Source: Streptomyces rubradiris (GTDB taxonomy: Bacteria; Actinomycetota; Actinomycetes; Streptomycetales; Streptomycetaceae). From it: a stretch of 64,000 nt of DNA. Each line of letters opens with the position of its first letter. Within the stretch, counting starts at the first letter, position 1. Of the stretch, positions 43,095 to 51,584 are shown piece by piece. The translations under genes and the position numbers were made by a program. Location of the stretch: positions 930,001 through 994,000 of the forward strand of contig NZ_BNEA01000015.1 of the NCBI RefSeq assembly GCF_016860525.1. The letters are read 5' to 3'. Below the pieces are notes generated by a model that was not told the DNA's origin, searched no databases, and was given only the letters and a program-made list of their open reading frames with translations.

Positions 43095-43416
43095 CGGGGG
43101 GGATCAGGGGGGGCCGGGGAGGCGACGGGGGGCGGACCAGGGCGACGCTCACTCGCCTCGGCACCTCGGCGCCGGTGCGCTGCCGCCGGCCGGCGCCGGC
43201 CGGCGCCCGAACGCTCGCCGGACGGGGCGCGCCCGCGACCCCGGCGACCGGGCGCGTTCCGCACCGGCTATTCCACAACGGGGCCCGGGGCGCACATGCC
43301 CCGGGGCGCACATGCTCCTGCGGGCACCGCCCGGCGGTGCCCGCAGCAGGTCTGCCCCTCGCCGCCGCCGTAACGGACCCGCCCGCCCCTCGCGGCGGCG
43401 TGCCGGTACGCCGCCG
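43095..43416. other. Convergent gap with hairpins and a 15-bp repeat
   Basis: This 322-bp gap between bxlR and the convergent GH10 gene holds the two hairpins listed separately and a near-tandem direct repeat, CCCGGGGCGCACATG at 43284-43298 and 43300-43314. No gene is seen. Confidence 0.6.
43318..43346. terminator. 12-bp stem hairpin, bidirectional
   Basis: CTGCGGGCACCG (43318-43329) and CGGTGCCCGCAG (43335-43346) form a perfect stem with loop CCCGG. It lies between the convergent bxlR and GH10 genes and can serve both. Confidence 0.7.
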
Positions 43417-43417
43417 C
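43392..43417 (-). terminator. Hairpin at the GH10 stop
   Basis: GCGGCGGCGT (43392-43401) pairs with ACGCCGCCGC (43408-43417) across a 6-base loop. The stem touches the last base of the GH10 stop codon. Confidence 0.6.
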
Positions 43418-44502
43418 TACTCGGCGGACCGCGGCCGTGCCCGGCCCGTCAGTTGTTCCTGGAGGGTGCGGTACGCGGGCTTGGCGCGGTAGTTCTCGTC
43501 GAACAGGTTGGCCGCACCCTCACCGGGGAACGTGTCCGGCACCCAGGAGTACTTGTCGGTGAAGCCCCAGACGGTGAACGAGATGCAGTGCCGGGCACGC
43601 AGACAGGCGTCGAGCAGCCGCCGGTAGCCCTCGGCCTGGGTGGCCAGCTCCGCGTCGTCGGCCGGCATCTCCATGCGGACGTCCGCCTCCGTCACGGCGG
43701 TCGCCAGACCGAGCCTGTCGAAGCGGGCGAAGTTGGCCGCCATGTCGGTGGGCAGGCCGTACTGGATGCCGAGGTGTCCCTGGAAGCCGACGCCGTCGAC
43801 GGGCACGCCTTCGGCCCGCAGGCGGCTCACCAGTTCGTACACGGCGTCGCTCTTCGGGCCCGTCCATTCGGTGTTGTAGTCGTTGTAGAACAGCAGGGCG
43901 CGCGGGTCGGCCTCGTGGGCCCAGCGGAAGGCGTCGGCGATGTAGCCGGGCCCGAGCTCGCGCAGCCAGATGCTGTCGCGCAGGGTGCCGTCCTCGTTGA
44001 ACGCCTCGTTGACCACGTCCCATTGCCAGATCCGCCCCTTGAAGTGCCGGACGGTGTCGGTGATGTGGCGGTGCAGGATCTCCCGCAGCTGGTCGGCGGT
44101 GAAGTCGCCGGAGGTCAGCCAGGACGGCAACTGGCTGTGCCAGACCAGGACATGGCCGCGCACCTTCTGCCCGTTGCGGTGCGCGAAGTCGACGAGCCGG
44201 TCGGCGGCGACGTAGTCGTACTCGCCCTGGCGGGGTTCGATCGCCTCCCACTTCATCACGTTCTCCGCGGTGACGGTGGAGAACTCGGAGCCCGCGAGCC
44301 GTCGGTAGGCGGCGTCGTCGGCGAGCGCGGACATGTCGACGGCGGTGCCGATCCGCAGGTGGTCGTCGGCGGCGAGCTGCCGCAGCGGACGGTCCGCCGC
44401 GGCGGGGCCGCCCGCCGCGCCCGCGGGGCTCGCGGTGGTGAGCGGAAGCAAGGCGAGGCAGCAGGCCGCGGCGGCGACCGCGGTGAGGCGGGGCAGGTTC
44501 AC
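43417..44502 (-). CDS. Secreted GH10 endo-beta-1,4-xylanase
   Basis: This 361-residue protein uses GTG 44502, because AGGAG is then five bases upstream; the GTG two codons earlier overlaps that site. A signal peptide runs to about SPAGAA. The GH10 barrel contains the acid/base Glu of WQWDVVNEAF and the nucleophile Glu of AVTEADVRME, plus GHVLVWHSQLPSWL and FTDKYSWVP. There is no carbohydrate-binding module, unlike the longer secreted xylanase A of S. lividans. It cuts xylan backbone outside the cell. Its promoter is divergent from the GH11 gene and carries a CGAAAGTTTCG operator at 44520-44530. Confidence 0.9.
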   Translation of the reverse strand: MNLPRLTAVAAAACCLALLPLTTASPAGAAGGPAAADRPLRQLAADDHLRIGTAVDMSALADDAAYRRLAGSEFSTVTAENVMKWEAIEPRQGEYDYVAADRLVDFAHRNGQKVRGHVLVWHSQLPSWLTSGDFTADQLREILHRHITDTVRHFKGRIWQWDVVNEAFNEDGTLRDSIWLRELGPGYIADAFRWAHEADPRALLFYNDYNTEWTGPKSDAVYELVSRLRAEGVPVDGVGFQGHLGIQYGLPTDMAANFARFDRLGLATAVTEADVRMEMPADDAELATQAEGYRRLLDACLRARHCISFTVWGFTDKYSWVPDTFPGEGAANLFDENYRAKPAYRTLQEQLTGRARPRSAE

Positions 44503-44519
44503 GTGCACTCCTGGGCATC

Positions 44520-44582
44520 CGAAAGTTTCGAGTGTGGCATCGAGCGTTGCGTCACGCTAGACACCCACCCATACCCCGTCAA
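44520..44582 (-). promoter_or_regulatory. GH10 xylanase promoter with operator
   Basis: The minus-strand TTGACG (44582-44577), a 17-bp spacer and TAGCGT (44559-44554) are followed by CGAAAGTTTCG (44520-44530) about 24-34 bp downstream of the -10 box. This is nearly the same spacing as at bxlE. Confidence 0.75.
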
Positions 44583-44625
44583 CCGTATGGACAGCCAAGG
44601 TTGACCCGCCGCCTGCCAGCACGGA

Positions 44626-44722
44626 CGAAACTTTCGGCCGCACCTCCCATGAATGCTCACCTTGTTTCGATGAAGTTTCGGAAACAGACGGATTGACCGT
44701 CGTTTCGGCACGGCCGCATACT
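44626..44722 (+). promoter_or_regulatory. GH11 xylanase promoter with operators
   Basis: TTGACC (44693-44698), an 18-bp spacer and CATACT (44717-44722) form the promoter. Upstream lie CGAAACTTTCG (44626-44636) and a phase-shifted palindrome GTTTCGGAAAC (44675-44685), and TTTCGG recurs inside the spacer (44703-44708). The palindrome at 44626 lies between both divergent xylanase promoters and may serve both. Confidence 0.7.
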
Positions 44723-44881
44723 CTCCAGCAATCGAGCCCGCCCCTGGCAGGAACGGCCCCGTCCTGGCGCATGGCACGTACATGCCATTCCATCCGCCGG
44801 CCCCACCACCCCTGCGCCCGGCACCCGCACGGCCGTGCCCGCCCCGGGCCTGGTGCTCATCCACCCCCACCAGGAGGAAAC

Positions 44882-45577
44882 ATGGACATGGACAACGCCC
44901 TCTCCCGCCCGATGAGCCGCAGGGGCTTCATCGGCCGCGCCGGCGCCCTGGCGGCGGCCACCACCGCCTCCGGGCTGCTGCTGCCCGGCACCGCCGACGC
45001 CGCCACCGTCATCACCACCAACCAGACCGGCACCAACAACGGCTTCTACTACTCGTTCTGGACCGACGGCGGCGGAGCGGTCTCGATGACCCTCAACTCC
45101 GGTGGCAACTACAGCACTTCGTGGACAAACTGCGGCAACTTCGTCGCGGGCAAGGGCTGGAGCACCGGCGGACGCAGGACCGTGAACTACTCGGGCAGCT
45201 TCAGCCCGTCCGGCAACGGCTACCTGGCCCTGTACGGATGGACGTCGAACCCGCTGGTGGAGTACTACATCGTCGACAACTGGGGCACCTACCGGCCCAC
45301 CGGCACGTACAAGGGCACGGTCACCAGCGACGGCGGCACGTACGACATCTACCAGACGACGCGGTACAACGCCCCCTCCGTGGAAGGCACCAGGACCTTC
45401 AACCAGTACTGGAGCGTCCGGCAGTCCAAGCGGACCGGCGGCACCATCACCACCGGCAACCACTTCGACGCCTGGTCCCGCGTCGGCATGCCCCTCGGCA
45501 GCTTCAAGTACTACATGATCCTCGCCACCGAGGGCTACCAGAGCAGCGGCTACTCCAACCTCACGGTGAGCGGCTGA
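44882..45577 (+). CDS. xlnC: Tat-exported GH11 endo-beta-1,4-xylanase
   Basis: This 231-residue protein starts at ATG 44882, with AGGAGGAAAC upstream. A twin-arginine signal ([20 protein letters not shown]) precedes a single GH11 jelly roll. Catalytic residues are Glu127 in [12 protein letters not shown] and Glu217 in [11 protein letters not shown]. There is no linker or binding module. Tat export and the module-free form match XlnC rather than XlnB of S. lividans, hence the tentative name. It breaks xylan into short oligomers that BxlEFG can import. The CE4 gene follows 67 bp on. Confidence 0.88.
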   Translation: MDMDNALSRPMSRRGFIGRAGALAAATTASGLLLPGTADAATVITTNQTGTNNGFYYSFWTDGGGAVSMTLNSGGNYSTSWTNCGNFVAGKGWSTGGRRTVNYSGSFSPSGNGYLALYGWTSNPLVEYYIVDNWGTYRPTGTYKGTVTSDGGTYDIYQTTRYNAPSVEGTRTFNQYWSVRQSKRTGGTITTGNHFDAWSRVGMPLGSFKYYMILATEGYQSSGYSNLTVSG

Positions 45578-45644
45578 CCCGCCCTTCCTCCCGTCCGCCC
45601 ATCCCCGCCCGCGGTCCCGCACGACCCGAGGAGGACCCACCCGC

Positions 45645-46328
45645 ATGCGCGCCGCACCCCGTCCCCTGCTGATCGGACTGGCCGTCGCCGTGACGGCCGT
45701 GGCCGGCACCGTCACCGCCGCCGTCCAGGCCCCTCCGGCGCGGGCCGCCGCCTGCACCGGCTACGTCGGACTCACCTTCGACGACGGCCCGTCCAACGAC
45801 CGCACCCCGGCCCTGCTCAACGCGCTCCGGCAGAACGGCCTGCGGGCCACGATGTTCAACGAGGGCCAGTTCGCCGCCGCCTACCCGGCCCAGGTGCGGG
45901 CCGAGGTGAGCGCCGGCATGTGGATCGGCAACCACAGCTACACCCACCCCCACCTGACCCAGCTCGGCCAGGCCCAGATCGACTCCGAGATCTCCCGCAC
46001 CCAGCAGGCGATCGCGTCGGCCGGCGGCGGCACACCGCAGCTGTTCCGCCCGCCGTACGGGGAGACCAACGCCACCGTCCAGGCGGTGGCGGCCAAGTAC
46101 GGCCTGCGGCAGGTCATCTGGGACGTCGACTCGCAGGACTGGAACGGCGCGAGCACCGACGCCATCGTGCAGGCCGTGTCGCGGCTGGGCAACGGCCAGA
46201 TCATCCTGATGCACGAGTGGCCGGCCAACACCCTCGCCGCCATCCCGCGCATCGCCCAGACCCTGGCGGGCAAGGGCCTGTGCGCCGGCCGCATCTCCCC
46301 GCAGACGGGCCGCGCCGTGGCCCCCTGA
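45645..46328 (+). CDS. Secreted CE4 polysaccharide deacetylase (acetylxylan esterase-like)
   Basis: This 227-residue protein has a signal peptide ending near ARAAA. The NodB-type domain has all five motifs: TFDDGP (Asp46, Asp47), the metal His pair in NHSYTH (His97, His101), RPPYGETN, WDVDSQDW and ILMHEW. It lies 67 bp after the GH11 xylanase, an order known for xylanase-acetylxylan esterase pairs (S. lividans xlnB-axeA). Removal of acetyl groups from xylan is therefore likely; chitin or peptidoglycan deacetylation is possible. The cellulose-binding module of S. lividans AxeA is absent. Confidence 0.87.
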   Translation: MRAAPRPLLIGLAVAVTAVAGTVTAAVQAPPARAAACTGYVGLTFDDGPSNDRTPALLNALRQNGLRATMFNEGQFAAAYPAQVRAEVSAGMWIGNHSYTHPHLTQLGQAQIDSEISRTQQAIASAGGGTPQLFRPPYGETNATVQAVAAKYGLRQVIWDVDSQDWNGASTDAIVQAVSRLGNGQIILMHEWPANTLAAIPRIAQTLAGKGLCAGRISPQTGRAVAP

Positions 46329-46384
46329 CCGGAACGGACACGCGTCCCGGAAAGGACACCGTCCCGACGGCCGAGCGCGCTTCA

Positions 46385-46416
46385 GGGGTGGCCCCGGATC
46401 TCTCCGGGGCCACCCC
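46385..46416. terminator. 13-bp stem hairpin after the deacetylase
   Basis: GGGGTGGCCCCGG (46385-46397) and CCGGGGCCACCCC (46404-46416) form a perfect stem with a 6-base loop. It lies between the convergent deacetylase and LuxR-type regulator genes. Confidence 0.8.
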
Positions 46417-46509
46417 GCGTCGCACAGCGGCCGGCCCCGGCCCCGTCCCGCCGTCCGGGGTGCCCGCCCACGGCGTCGCGGGTTGTCGGTCCACCGAACC
46501 GAGGCGGTC

Positions 46510-47514
46510 TCAGTCCACCAGGCCGAGGCGGGCCGCGGTCACTCCCGCCTCGAAGCGGCTGGAGGCGCCGAGTTTCGCCATGATCTGGTGCATCACGCGG
46601 CGCAGGGTGCGGTCCGAGCAGTCCAGCCGGCGGGCGATGGTGTCGTCCTTGGCGCCGGTGGCCAGCAGCGCCAGCACCTCGCGTTCCAGCGCGGTCAGTG
46701 CGGGCCCGGGGCGATCCGGTCCGGCGGGCCGTTCGGTGTGGGGGCGGGCCAGGTCCCAGGCGTGCAGGAAGACCCGGGCGAAGCACTGCGCGACGGGCCC
46801 GCTGTGCAGGATGACGTCACCGCCCTCGCCACGGGGACCGGCCCCCACCCCGATCACGACGACCGCGCGGTCCATGATGTTCATGTGCAGCGGCACCGTC
46901 GCCGCGACCCGCACCTCGACCCCGGCCTCGGCCAGCGCGGCCAGATAGCGGGCCGGCGCGGGCGAGCGCAGCGCCTGCTGGGAGGTCAGCACCCGCATGC
47001 GGATTCCGTCGGCCGCCATCTCCAGGTCCCGCGCGAGACTGGCGTCCAGGACCCGGGCCCCGGGGAAGGTGTTCCGCATCGCCAGGAACTCCTCCCGGCT
47101 CAACGCGTCGAGCTCCTCCAACCGCTGCCGGGTGCGCTCGCGGTCGGTGAAGAATTCCGTCTCCACGGTTTCCCGGGCGCCGGGCCGGGGGGCCGTCAGC
47201 AGGGACAGGACGTCGTCCAGGGCCCGGGCATCCCGGGCGAGTCCGTCGACCGTCTCCCGCAGGCGGCGCCGGTGCTCGGCGACGACGTGCCGCAGGGCGC
47301 TCTCCGGGGGGCTGAGCCGCTCCCCGCTCGGGTCCAGGAGCCGCCGCTCGGCCAGCCACCGCGTCACTTCGGCGGGCAGTCCGCGCAGTTCCTCCCGCTC
47401 GGTGGCGTGCCGCGCGTCCGATGCCCCGATCCGCTCCCTCATGGCCAGATAGGCCTCCTTCGCCTCGGAGTCCGTCGGCCGCCGACCCCGCGAAGGGTTC
47501 TCCCGCGCACGCAT
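46510..47514 (-). CDS. LuxR-type HTH regulator with helical N-terminus
   Basis: This 334-residue protein has an N-terminal part with coiled-coil-like helices (residues about 15-130) and a middle PLD/TrmB-like region (RVLTSQQALRSPAPARYLAA, VRVAATVPLHMNIMDRAVVV). A C-terminal LuxR HTH ends it (LTALEREVLALLATGAKDDT, IARRLDCSDRTLRRVMHQ). This architecture is common in streptomycetes as orphan regulators, with no receiver or ATPase domain. It ends convergent to the deacetylase and is divergent from the M28 aminopeptidase, its best candidate target. Confidence 0.8.
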   Translation of the reverse strand: MRARENPSRGRRPTDSEAKEAYLAMRERIGASDARHATEREELRGLPAEVTRWLAERRLLDPSGERLSPPESALRHVVAEHRRRLRETVDGLARDARALDDVLSLLTAPRPGARETVETEFFTDRERTRQRLEELDALSREEFLAMRNTFPGARVLDASLARDLEMAADGIRMRVLTSQQALRSPAPARYLAALAEAGVEVRVAATVPLHMNIMDRAVVVIGVGAGPRGEGGDVILHSGPVAQCFARVFLHAWDLARPHTERPAGPDRPGPALTALEREVLALLATGAKDDTIARRLDCSDRTLRRVMHQIMAKLGASSRFEAGVTAARLGLVD

Positions 47515-47860
47515 GCGCGCACGATACGGGCGGCTCGCACCGGAGGCCAGAGCGGTCGTGCGGCCCCGGACCCGGGGTGGTGGATCTGGCCGGGAGCGGA
47601 CGCGCCGGTTTCGGCCGGGGGCGCGAGCAGGGCGGGGCCGTTAACCTCATGGCCGCCCGCCCGGTTCCTCGGGGCCTCGGCGCGCCCGTACGGCACCCGT
47701 GCCGGCGCCCGCCGGGAGGACGGGCGGGAGCCGCGATCCGGCCGGTCCCGCACGCCCGTGGTTGCCGAGGGCTTGGCATGCGCATGCTCTTCAGGGTGTC
47801 GTGGTGCGGCTCACCCGAGTCCGCCGCACACCCGGCGTTTCCTCCACCCCACAAGGAGAC
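47515..47860. promoter_or_regulatory. Divergent region, LuxR regulator / aminopeptidase
   Basis: This 346-bp gap contains a perfect 12-bp palindrome, GCATGCGCATGC (47776-47787), about 75 bp upstream of the aminopeptidase start. No gene or clear hexamers are seen. Confidence 0.35.
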
Positions 47861-49618
47861 ATGGTGCTACGACCACGAAGACTGTCCCTGGCGGGCCTGG
47901 CGCTGGCCACGGCCGCCGCGGGCCTCACCCTGCTGCCCGCGAGCGCCGAGGCGGCCCCCACGGGCCACCTCCCCACGGCGGCCCACGCCCCCGCCCTGGC
48001 CGCCGCGCCCGACATCGACGTCACCAGAGTGCAGGCGCACCTCACCGAGCTGAACGCCATAGCCACCCGCAACGGCGGCAACCGCCGCTCCACCGGCCAG
48101 GGTTACCGGGACTCGGTGGCCTATGTGAAGGGCAAGCTCCAGGCGGCCGGTTACACCGTCACCGAGCAGCCCTGCACCTCCGGCTGCACCAGCGGCGCCG
48201 GCCCCAACCTGATCGCCGAGTGGCCCCGCGGTGACGCGTCCAAGGTGTACATGTTCGGCGCCCACCTGGACGGCGTCTCCGCCGGCCCCGGCATCAACGA
48301 CAACGGCTCCGGCAGCGCCACCCTCCTGGAGGTAGCGCTGAAACTCGCCGAGACCGGCCCCTCCATGGCGGCGCGCGTCCGCTTCGGCTGGTGGACGGAC
48401 GAGGAGCAGGGCCTCAACGGCTCGGAGTTCTACGTCCGTTCGCTGACCTCCGCCCAGCGCTCGGCGATCAAGGCGTACTACAACTTCGACATGGTCGCCT
48501 CGCCCAACGGCGGCTACTTCATCAACCACATCACCTCGGCCGCCGCCGCGCCGATGAAGGCGTACTGGGACTCGCTGAACCTCCAGCCCGAGGAGAACAC
48601 CGAGGGCGCGGGCCGCTCCGACGACTACTCCTTCGAGAACTACGGCATCCCGACCTCCGGTTACGCGATGGGCGCGAGCGCCCGCAAGACCTCGGCGCAG
48701 GCCGCCAAGTGGGGCGGCACGGCGGGCACCGCGTACGACCGCTGCTACCACTCCGCGTGCGACACCACCAGCAACATCAACGCCACCGGGCTGAACCGCA
48801 GCGCGGACGGTGTCGCCTACACGCTGTGGAAGCAGGCGGTCTCGGACACCGCCCCGGCCAACGACTTCTCGGTCTCGGTGAACCCGGGCACCGGCAGCAC
48901 CGACCCGGGGTCCTCGCTGACCACCACCGTGGCCACGGCCACCACCAGCGGCTCGGCGCAGACGGTGAACCTGTCCGCCTCGGGTGCCCCGGCGGGCGTC
49001 ACGGTGTCCTTCAGCCCGGCCTCGGTGACCTCCGGTGCCTCGTCCACGGCGACGGTCTCCGTCGGCTCCTCCGTGCCGCCGGGCACCTACCCGCTCACCA
49101 TCACCGGCACCGGCACCGCCACGCGCAGCGCCTCCTACACGCTGACCGTCAAGGGCGCCGGGAGCTGCACGCCGTCCCAGGTGATCTCCAACGGCGGCTT
49201 CGAGAGCGGTACGTCGCCGTGGACGGGCAGCACAAGTGCGATCGGCACGTTCAGCGGCCAGTCCGCGCACTCCGGGTCCCGGTACGCCTGGCTGGCGGGG
49301 TACGGCTACGCCGCCACCGACAGCATCGGCCAGACGGTGACCGTCCCGGCGGGCTGCGCGCAGGCGACCCTGAGGTACTGGCTGCACATCGACACCGCCG
49401 AGTCGGGCACGACGGTGTACGACACCTTCCAGGTGAAGGTGAACGGGACCGTCAAGCAGACCTACTCCAACGCCGACGCGGCCACCGGGTACACCGAACG
49501 CACCCTGGACCTCGGCCAGTACGCCGGCCAGCAGATCACGCTGACGTTCACGGCCACCGAGGACTCCGGCCTCCAGACCAGCTTCGTCGTCGACGACGCC
49601 ACCCTGACGACCGGCTGA
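47861..49618 (+). CDS. Secreted M28 zinc aminopeptidase with C-terminal beta domains
   Basis: This 585-residue protein starts at ATG 47861 (AAGGAG upstream). A signal peptide and short propeptide precede an M28 catalytic domain close to the S. griseus aminopeptidase (about residues 45-330). Zinc ligands are in [17 protein letters not shown], the Glu pair of [17 protein letters not shown] and CYHSACDT. A Ser/Thr-rich Ig-like domain (about 345-425) and a jelly-roll with closely spaced Cys follow ([14 protein letters not shown] to VVDDATL). These extra domains probably bind cell wall or polysaccharide. It removes N-terminal amino acids from peptides outside the cell. Confidence 0.9.
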   Translation: MVLRPRRLSLAGLALATAAAGLTLLPASAEAAPTGHLPTAAHAPALAAAPDIDVTRVQAHLTELNAIATRNGGNRRSTGQGYRDSVAYVKGKLQAAGYTVTEQPCTSGCTSGAGPNLIAEWPRGDASKVYMFGAHLDGVSAGPGINDNGSGSATLLEVALKLAETGPSMAARVRFGWWTDEEQGLNGSEFYVRSLTSAQRSAIKAYYNFDMVASPNGGYFINHITSAAAAPMKAYWDSLNLQPEENTEGAGRSDDYSFENYGIPTSGYAMGASARKTSAQAAKWGGTAGTAYDRCYHSACDTTSNINATGLNRSADGVAYTLWKQAVSDTAPANDFSVSVNPGTGSTDPGSSLTTTVATATTSGSAQTVNLSASGAPAGVTVSFSPASVTSGASSTATVSVGSSVPPGTYPLTITGTGTATRSASYTLTVKGAGSCTPSQVISNGGFESGTSPWTGSTSAIGTFSGQSAHSGSRYAWLAGYGYAATDSIGQTVTVPAGCAQATLRYWLHIDTAESGTTVYDTFQVKVNGTVKQTYSNADAATGYTERTLDLGQYAGQQITLTFTATEDSGLQTSFVVDDATLTTG

Positions 49619-49633
49619 CCGCACGCACGCCGA

Positions 49634-49665
49634 GGGGGAGCCGGACCGCCACTCCCGGCTCCCCC
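49634..49665. terminator. Hairpin after the aminopeptidase
   Basis: GGGGGAGCCGG (49634-49644) and CCGGCTCCCCC (49655-49665) form an 11-bp stem, 16 bp after the stop codon and before the convergent gene end at 49720. Confidence 0.75.
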
Positions 49666-49719
49666 GCCACGGGTCCTGTGTCCAGGCCGCACCGGGCCGA
49701 CGGCGCTCGGACACGTCTC

Positions 49720-50040
49720 CTACCGGTCCCGCCGGGGCATCCGGACCACCGCGGTTCCTCCGTCCAGGTCCACCGTGGTCCTGTTCGGCGGCGCCCCGTC
49801 GTCCTCGTGGTCCGGGACGACCAGCGCCGACTGCCGTTCCTTCAACTCGTGCTGCTTGCCCGGCGACAGGCTCGCGTGCAGCTGCTCGAATCCGGTGGCC
49901 GCTATCTGACCCTGCCGCGCGCCGTTGCGCCACGGCAGCGCTCCGGCCCGTCCCGCGCGCAGCAGCAACTGGTCGGCGAAGGCCAGCAGAGTCAGTACGA
50001 CCACCAGTCCGGGCAGGGTCATGAAGAAGACGAATGCCAT
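49720..50040 (-). CDS. Small membrane protein (DUF6191-like)
   Basis: From ATG 50040 this encodes 106 residues. One N-terminal helix (FFMTLPGLVVVLTLLAFADQ) is followed by a conserved soluble tail with ATGFEQLHASLSPGKQHELK and DDGAPPNRTTVDLDGG. The pattern recalls a Streptomyces family of small proteins I know as DUF6191. The function is unknown. No good ribosome site is visible. It lies 61 bp after the Mrr-like nuclease gene on the same strand. Confidence 0.7.
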   Translation of the reverse strand: MAFVFFMTLPGLVVVLTLLAFADQLLLRAGRAGALPWRNGARQGQIAATGFEQLHASLSPGKQHELKERQSALVVPDHEDDGAPPNRTTVDLDGGTAVVRMPRRDR

Positions 50041-50101
50041 ACACCAGTATCCGGACCCCGGCCGGCCGGCGGTCAACCTCCGAACCCGGGCCCGATCCCG
50101 G

Positions 50102-50869
50102 TCAGCATCCGCCGGCGGTGTCCACGAGCATCCAGGGTGCCGGACCGGTGCCGTCGTGCCACGCCCGCAGGGCCGGCCGGCCGACACACACGATCCCGCA
50201 CTGTTCGGCGTACTCGGCGGCCGGTGCGGTGAAGTCGCTGGTGGTGACGAGGACCGCGACATCGGCCTCGTGCACGGTGAAGCACGTGCCGCCGAAGCGC
50301 TGCAGGTCCTGCGAGCCGACCCGGTGCCCGTCGCCGTAGCGCTTGCACTGGATGACCACCCGCCGCCCGTCCGGTGCCACGGCCAGTACATCGGCGCCCA
50401 AGTCCCCGGCCCCGCCGACGACTTCGACCCCGGTACAGCCGTCCCGTTCGCACAGCCCGGCCACGGCCCGCTCGAACTCGTCGGCGTCCAGGGCGTCGTA
50501 GTCGTAGGCACGGTCGTACCCGGCCGCATCGGCGAGGTGCCGGTGGCCGGCGGCCGGGGTGCCCGCCGCGGGCGCTTCCCACTCCTCCAGCGCCGTGTGC
50601 ACCCCCTCCTCCAGTGCCGCGGCGGCCCGCCGGGCGGTCCGGGCACCGAAGAGGCGGCGCCGTCGGCGGCCCCACGCCAGGACGGCGGCGAGACCCGTCA
50701 GGCACAGCACGGCCACCCAGGCGGGGCGCCGCTCGGCGGTCCCGGCCAGCGTACGGACGGCGAAGCCCAGGACGCACAGGAGCAGGGCGAGAAGCACGAA
50801 GAACAGGGCGGTCGAGCGTAGATCGAACGACCGGCGGCCGGTGCGCGGTCGGATGCGGCGTGCGGGCAT
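50102..50869 (-). CDS. Mrr-like restriction endonuclease with two membrane helices
   Basis: This protein of about 255 residues starts at ATG 50869; GTG 50875, two codons earlier, is also possible, and the frame is open to 50914. Two helices (STALFFVLLALLLCVLGF and WVAVLCLTGLAAVLAW) anchor it in the membrane. A C-terminal PD-(D/E)xK domain follows with GAGDLGADVLAVAPDG and VVIQCKRYG, the Mrr_cat core. Such membrane-tied Mrr proteins are widespread in actinobacteria and may act in DNA uptake defence or repair rather than classical restriction. Active-site Asp, Gln and Lys are present. No methylase is nearby. Confidence 0.75.
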   Translation of the reverse strand: MPARRIRPRTGRRSFDLRSTALFFVLLALLLCVLGFAVRTLAGTAERRPAWVAVLCLTGLAAVLAWGRRRRRLFGARTARRAAAALEEGVHTALEEWEAPAAGTPAAGHRHLADAAGYDRAYDYDALDADEFERAVAGLCERDGCTGVEVVGGAGDLGADVLAVAPDGRRVVIQCKRYGDGHRVGSQDLQRFGGTCFTVHEADVAVLVTTSDFTAPAAEYAEQCGIVCVGRPALRAWHDGTGPAPWMLVDTAGGC

Positions 50870-50970
50870 GGTCACGAGGTGACGCCCCCTTCCCTGACGG
50901 AACGTGAAGATCACATCCGTCTGCCCGCAAAGCCCGCGCTCCCTTCACCCCCGGGGGCGACGGTTGATGT

Positions 50971-51333
50971 TCACTGGGCCTGGTCCGCGTAACGACGGAG
51001 TTTCTGGACGCACACGTCCATGTGGGCCCGCCAGCTCAGATATTCCCGGACCACCATGCGCCTGCTGTCCTCAGGCGGAAGTCCGTTGCCGCGGACACCG
51101 AAGTTCCAGCAGACGATCGCATCGATCATGAACTGAGTGCTGATCTGTTCCGCCTCCCGGATCACCTCCTCGGCCGCGGCCGCGAACGCCGGCTGACGCA
51201 CACCACGGGCCGTGCGCCGCACCTCCGCCAGGCCGCGCGTGACCGTCCTCTTCAGCAGCTCGTGATCGACGCGCTGCCTCAGCATCGCCTCGTGGTCCCT
51301 CTTCGCCGCCCGGCGACGCAGCCAACCCGTCAT
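50971..51333 (-). CDS. Hypothetical helical protein
   Basis: This 120-residue protein starts at ATG 51333 with GAGGA upstream. It is mostly helical and charged (MTGWLRRRAAKRDHEAMLRQ, TARGVRQPAFAAAAEEVIRE) and ends in LRRYADQAQ. It has no signal or membrane segment. I do not recognise the family. A good ribosome site and normal codon use make it likely real. It lies between the Mrr-like gene and the lytic transglycosylase on the same strand, with 250 bp to the latter. Confidence 0.6.
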   Translation of the reverse strand: MTGWLRRRAAKRDHEAMLRQRVDHELLKRTVTRGLAEVRRTARGVRQPAFAAAAEEVIREAEQISTQFMIDAIVCWNFGVRGNGLPPEDSRRMVVREYLSWRAHMDVCVQKLRRYADQAQ

Positions 51334-51584
51334 CGGCGATTCCTCCCCCTCGGTCCTGCCCGGGCGCACCGGCGCATCTCGGGCCTGGCCGGGAAACGTG
51401 GACGAGGCGTCCCGCGCGCCGCTCAGCGGGGCCCGAGCGAAGCCGACGCCGAGCGGACGGCGGAGGCACGCACCTGTCGGACCCCCGTACTGACTTCTGC
51501 CTCACGGTACCGGCACACCACCCCGGGCGCGGGCGATATGCCGGAATACCGACGGCAGTGCTCCGTCACCTTTTCGGCCGGCTG

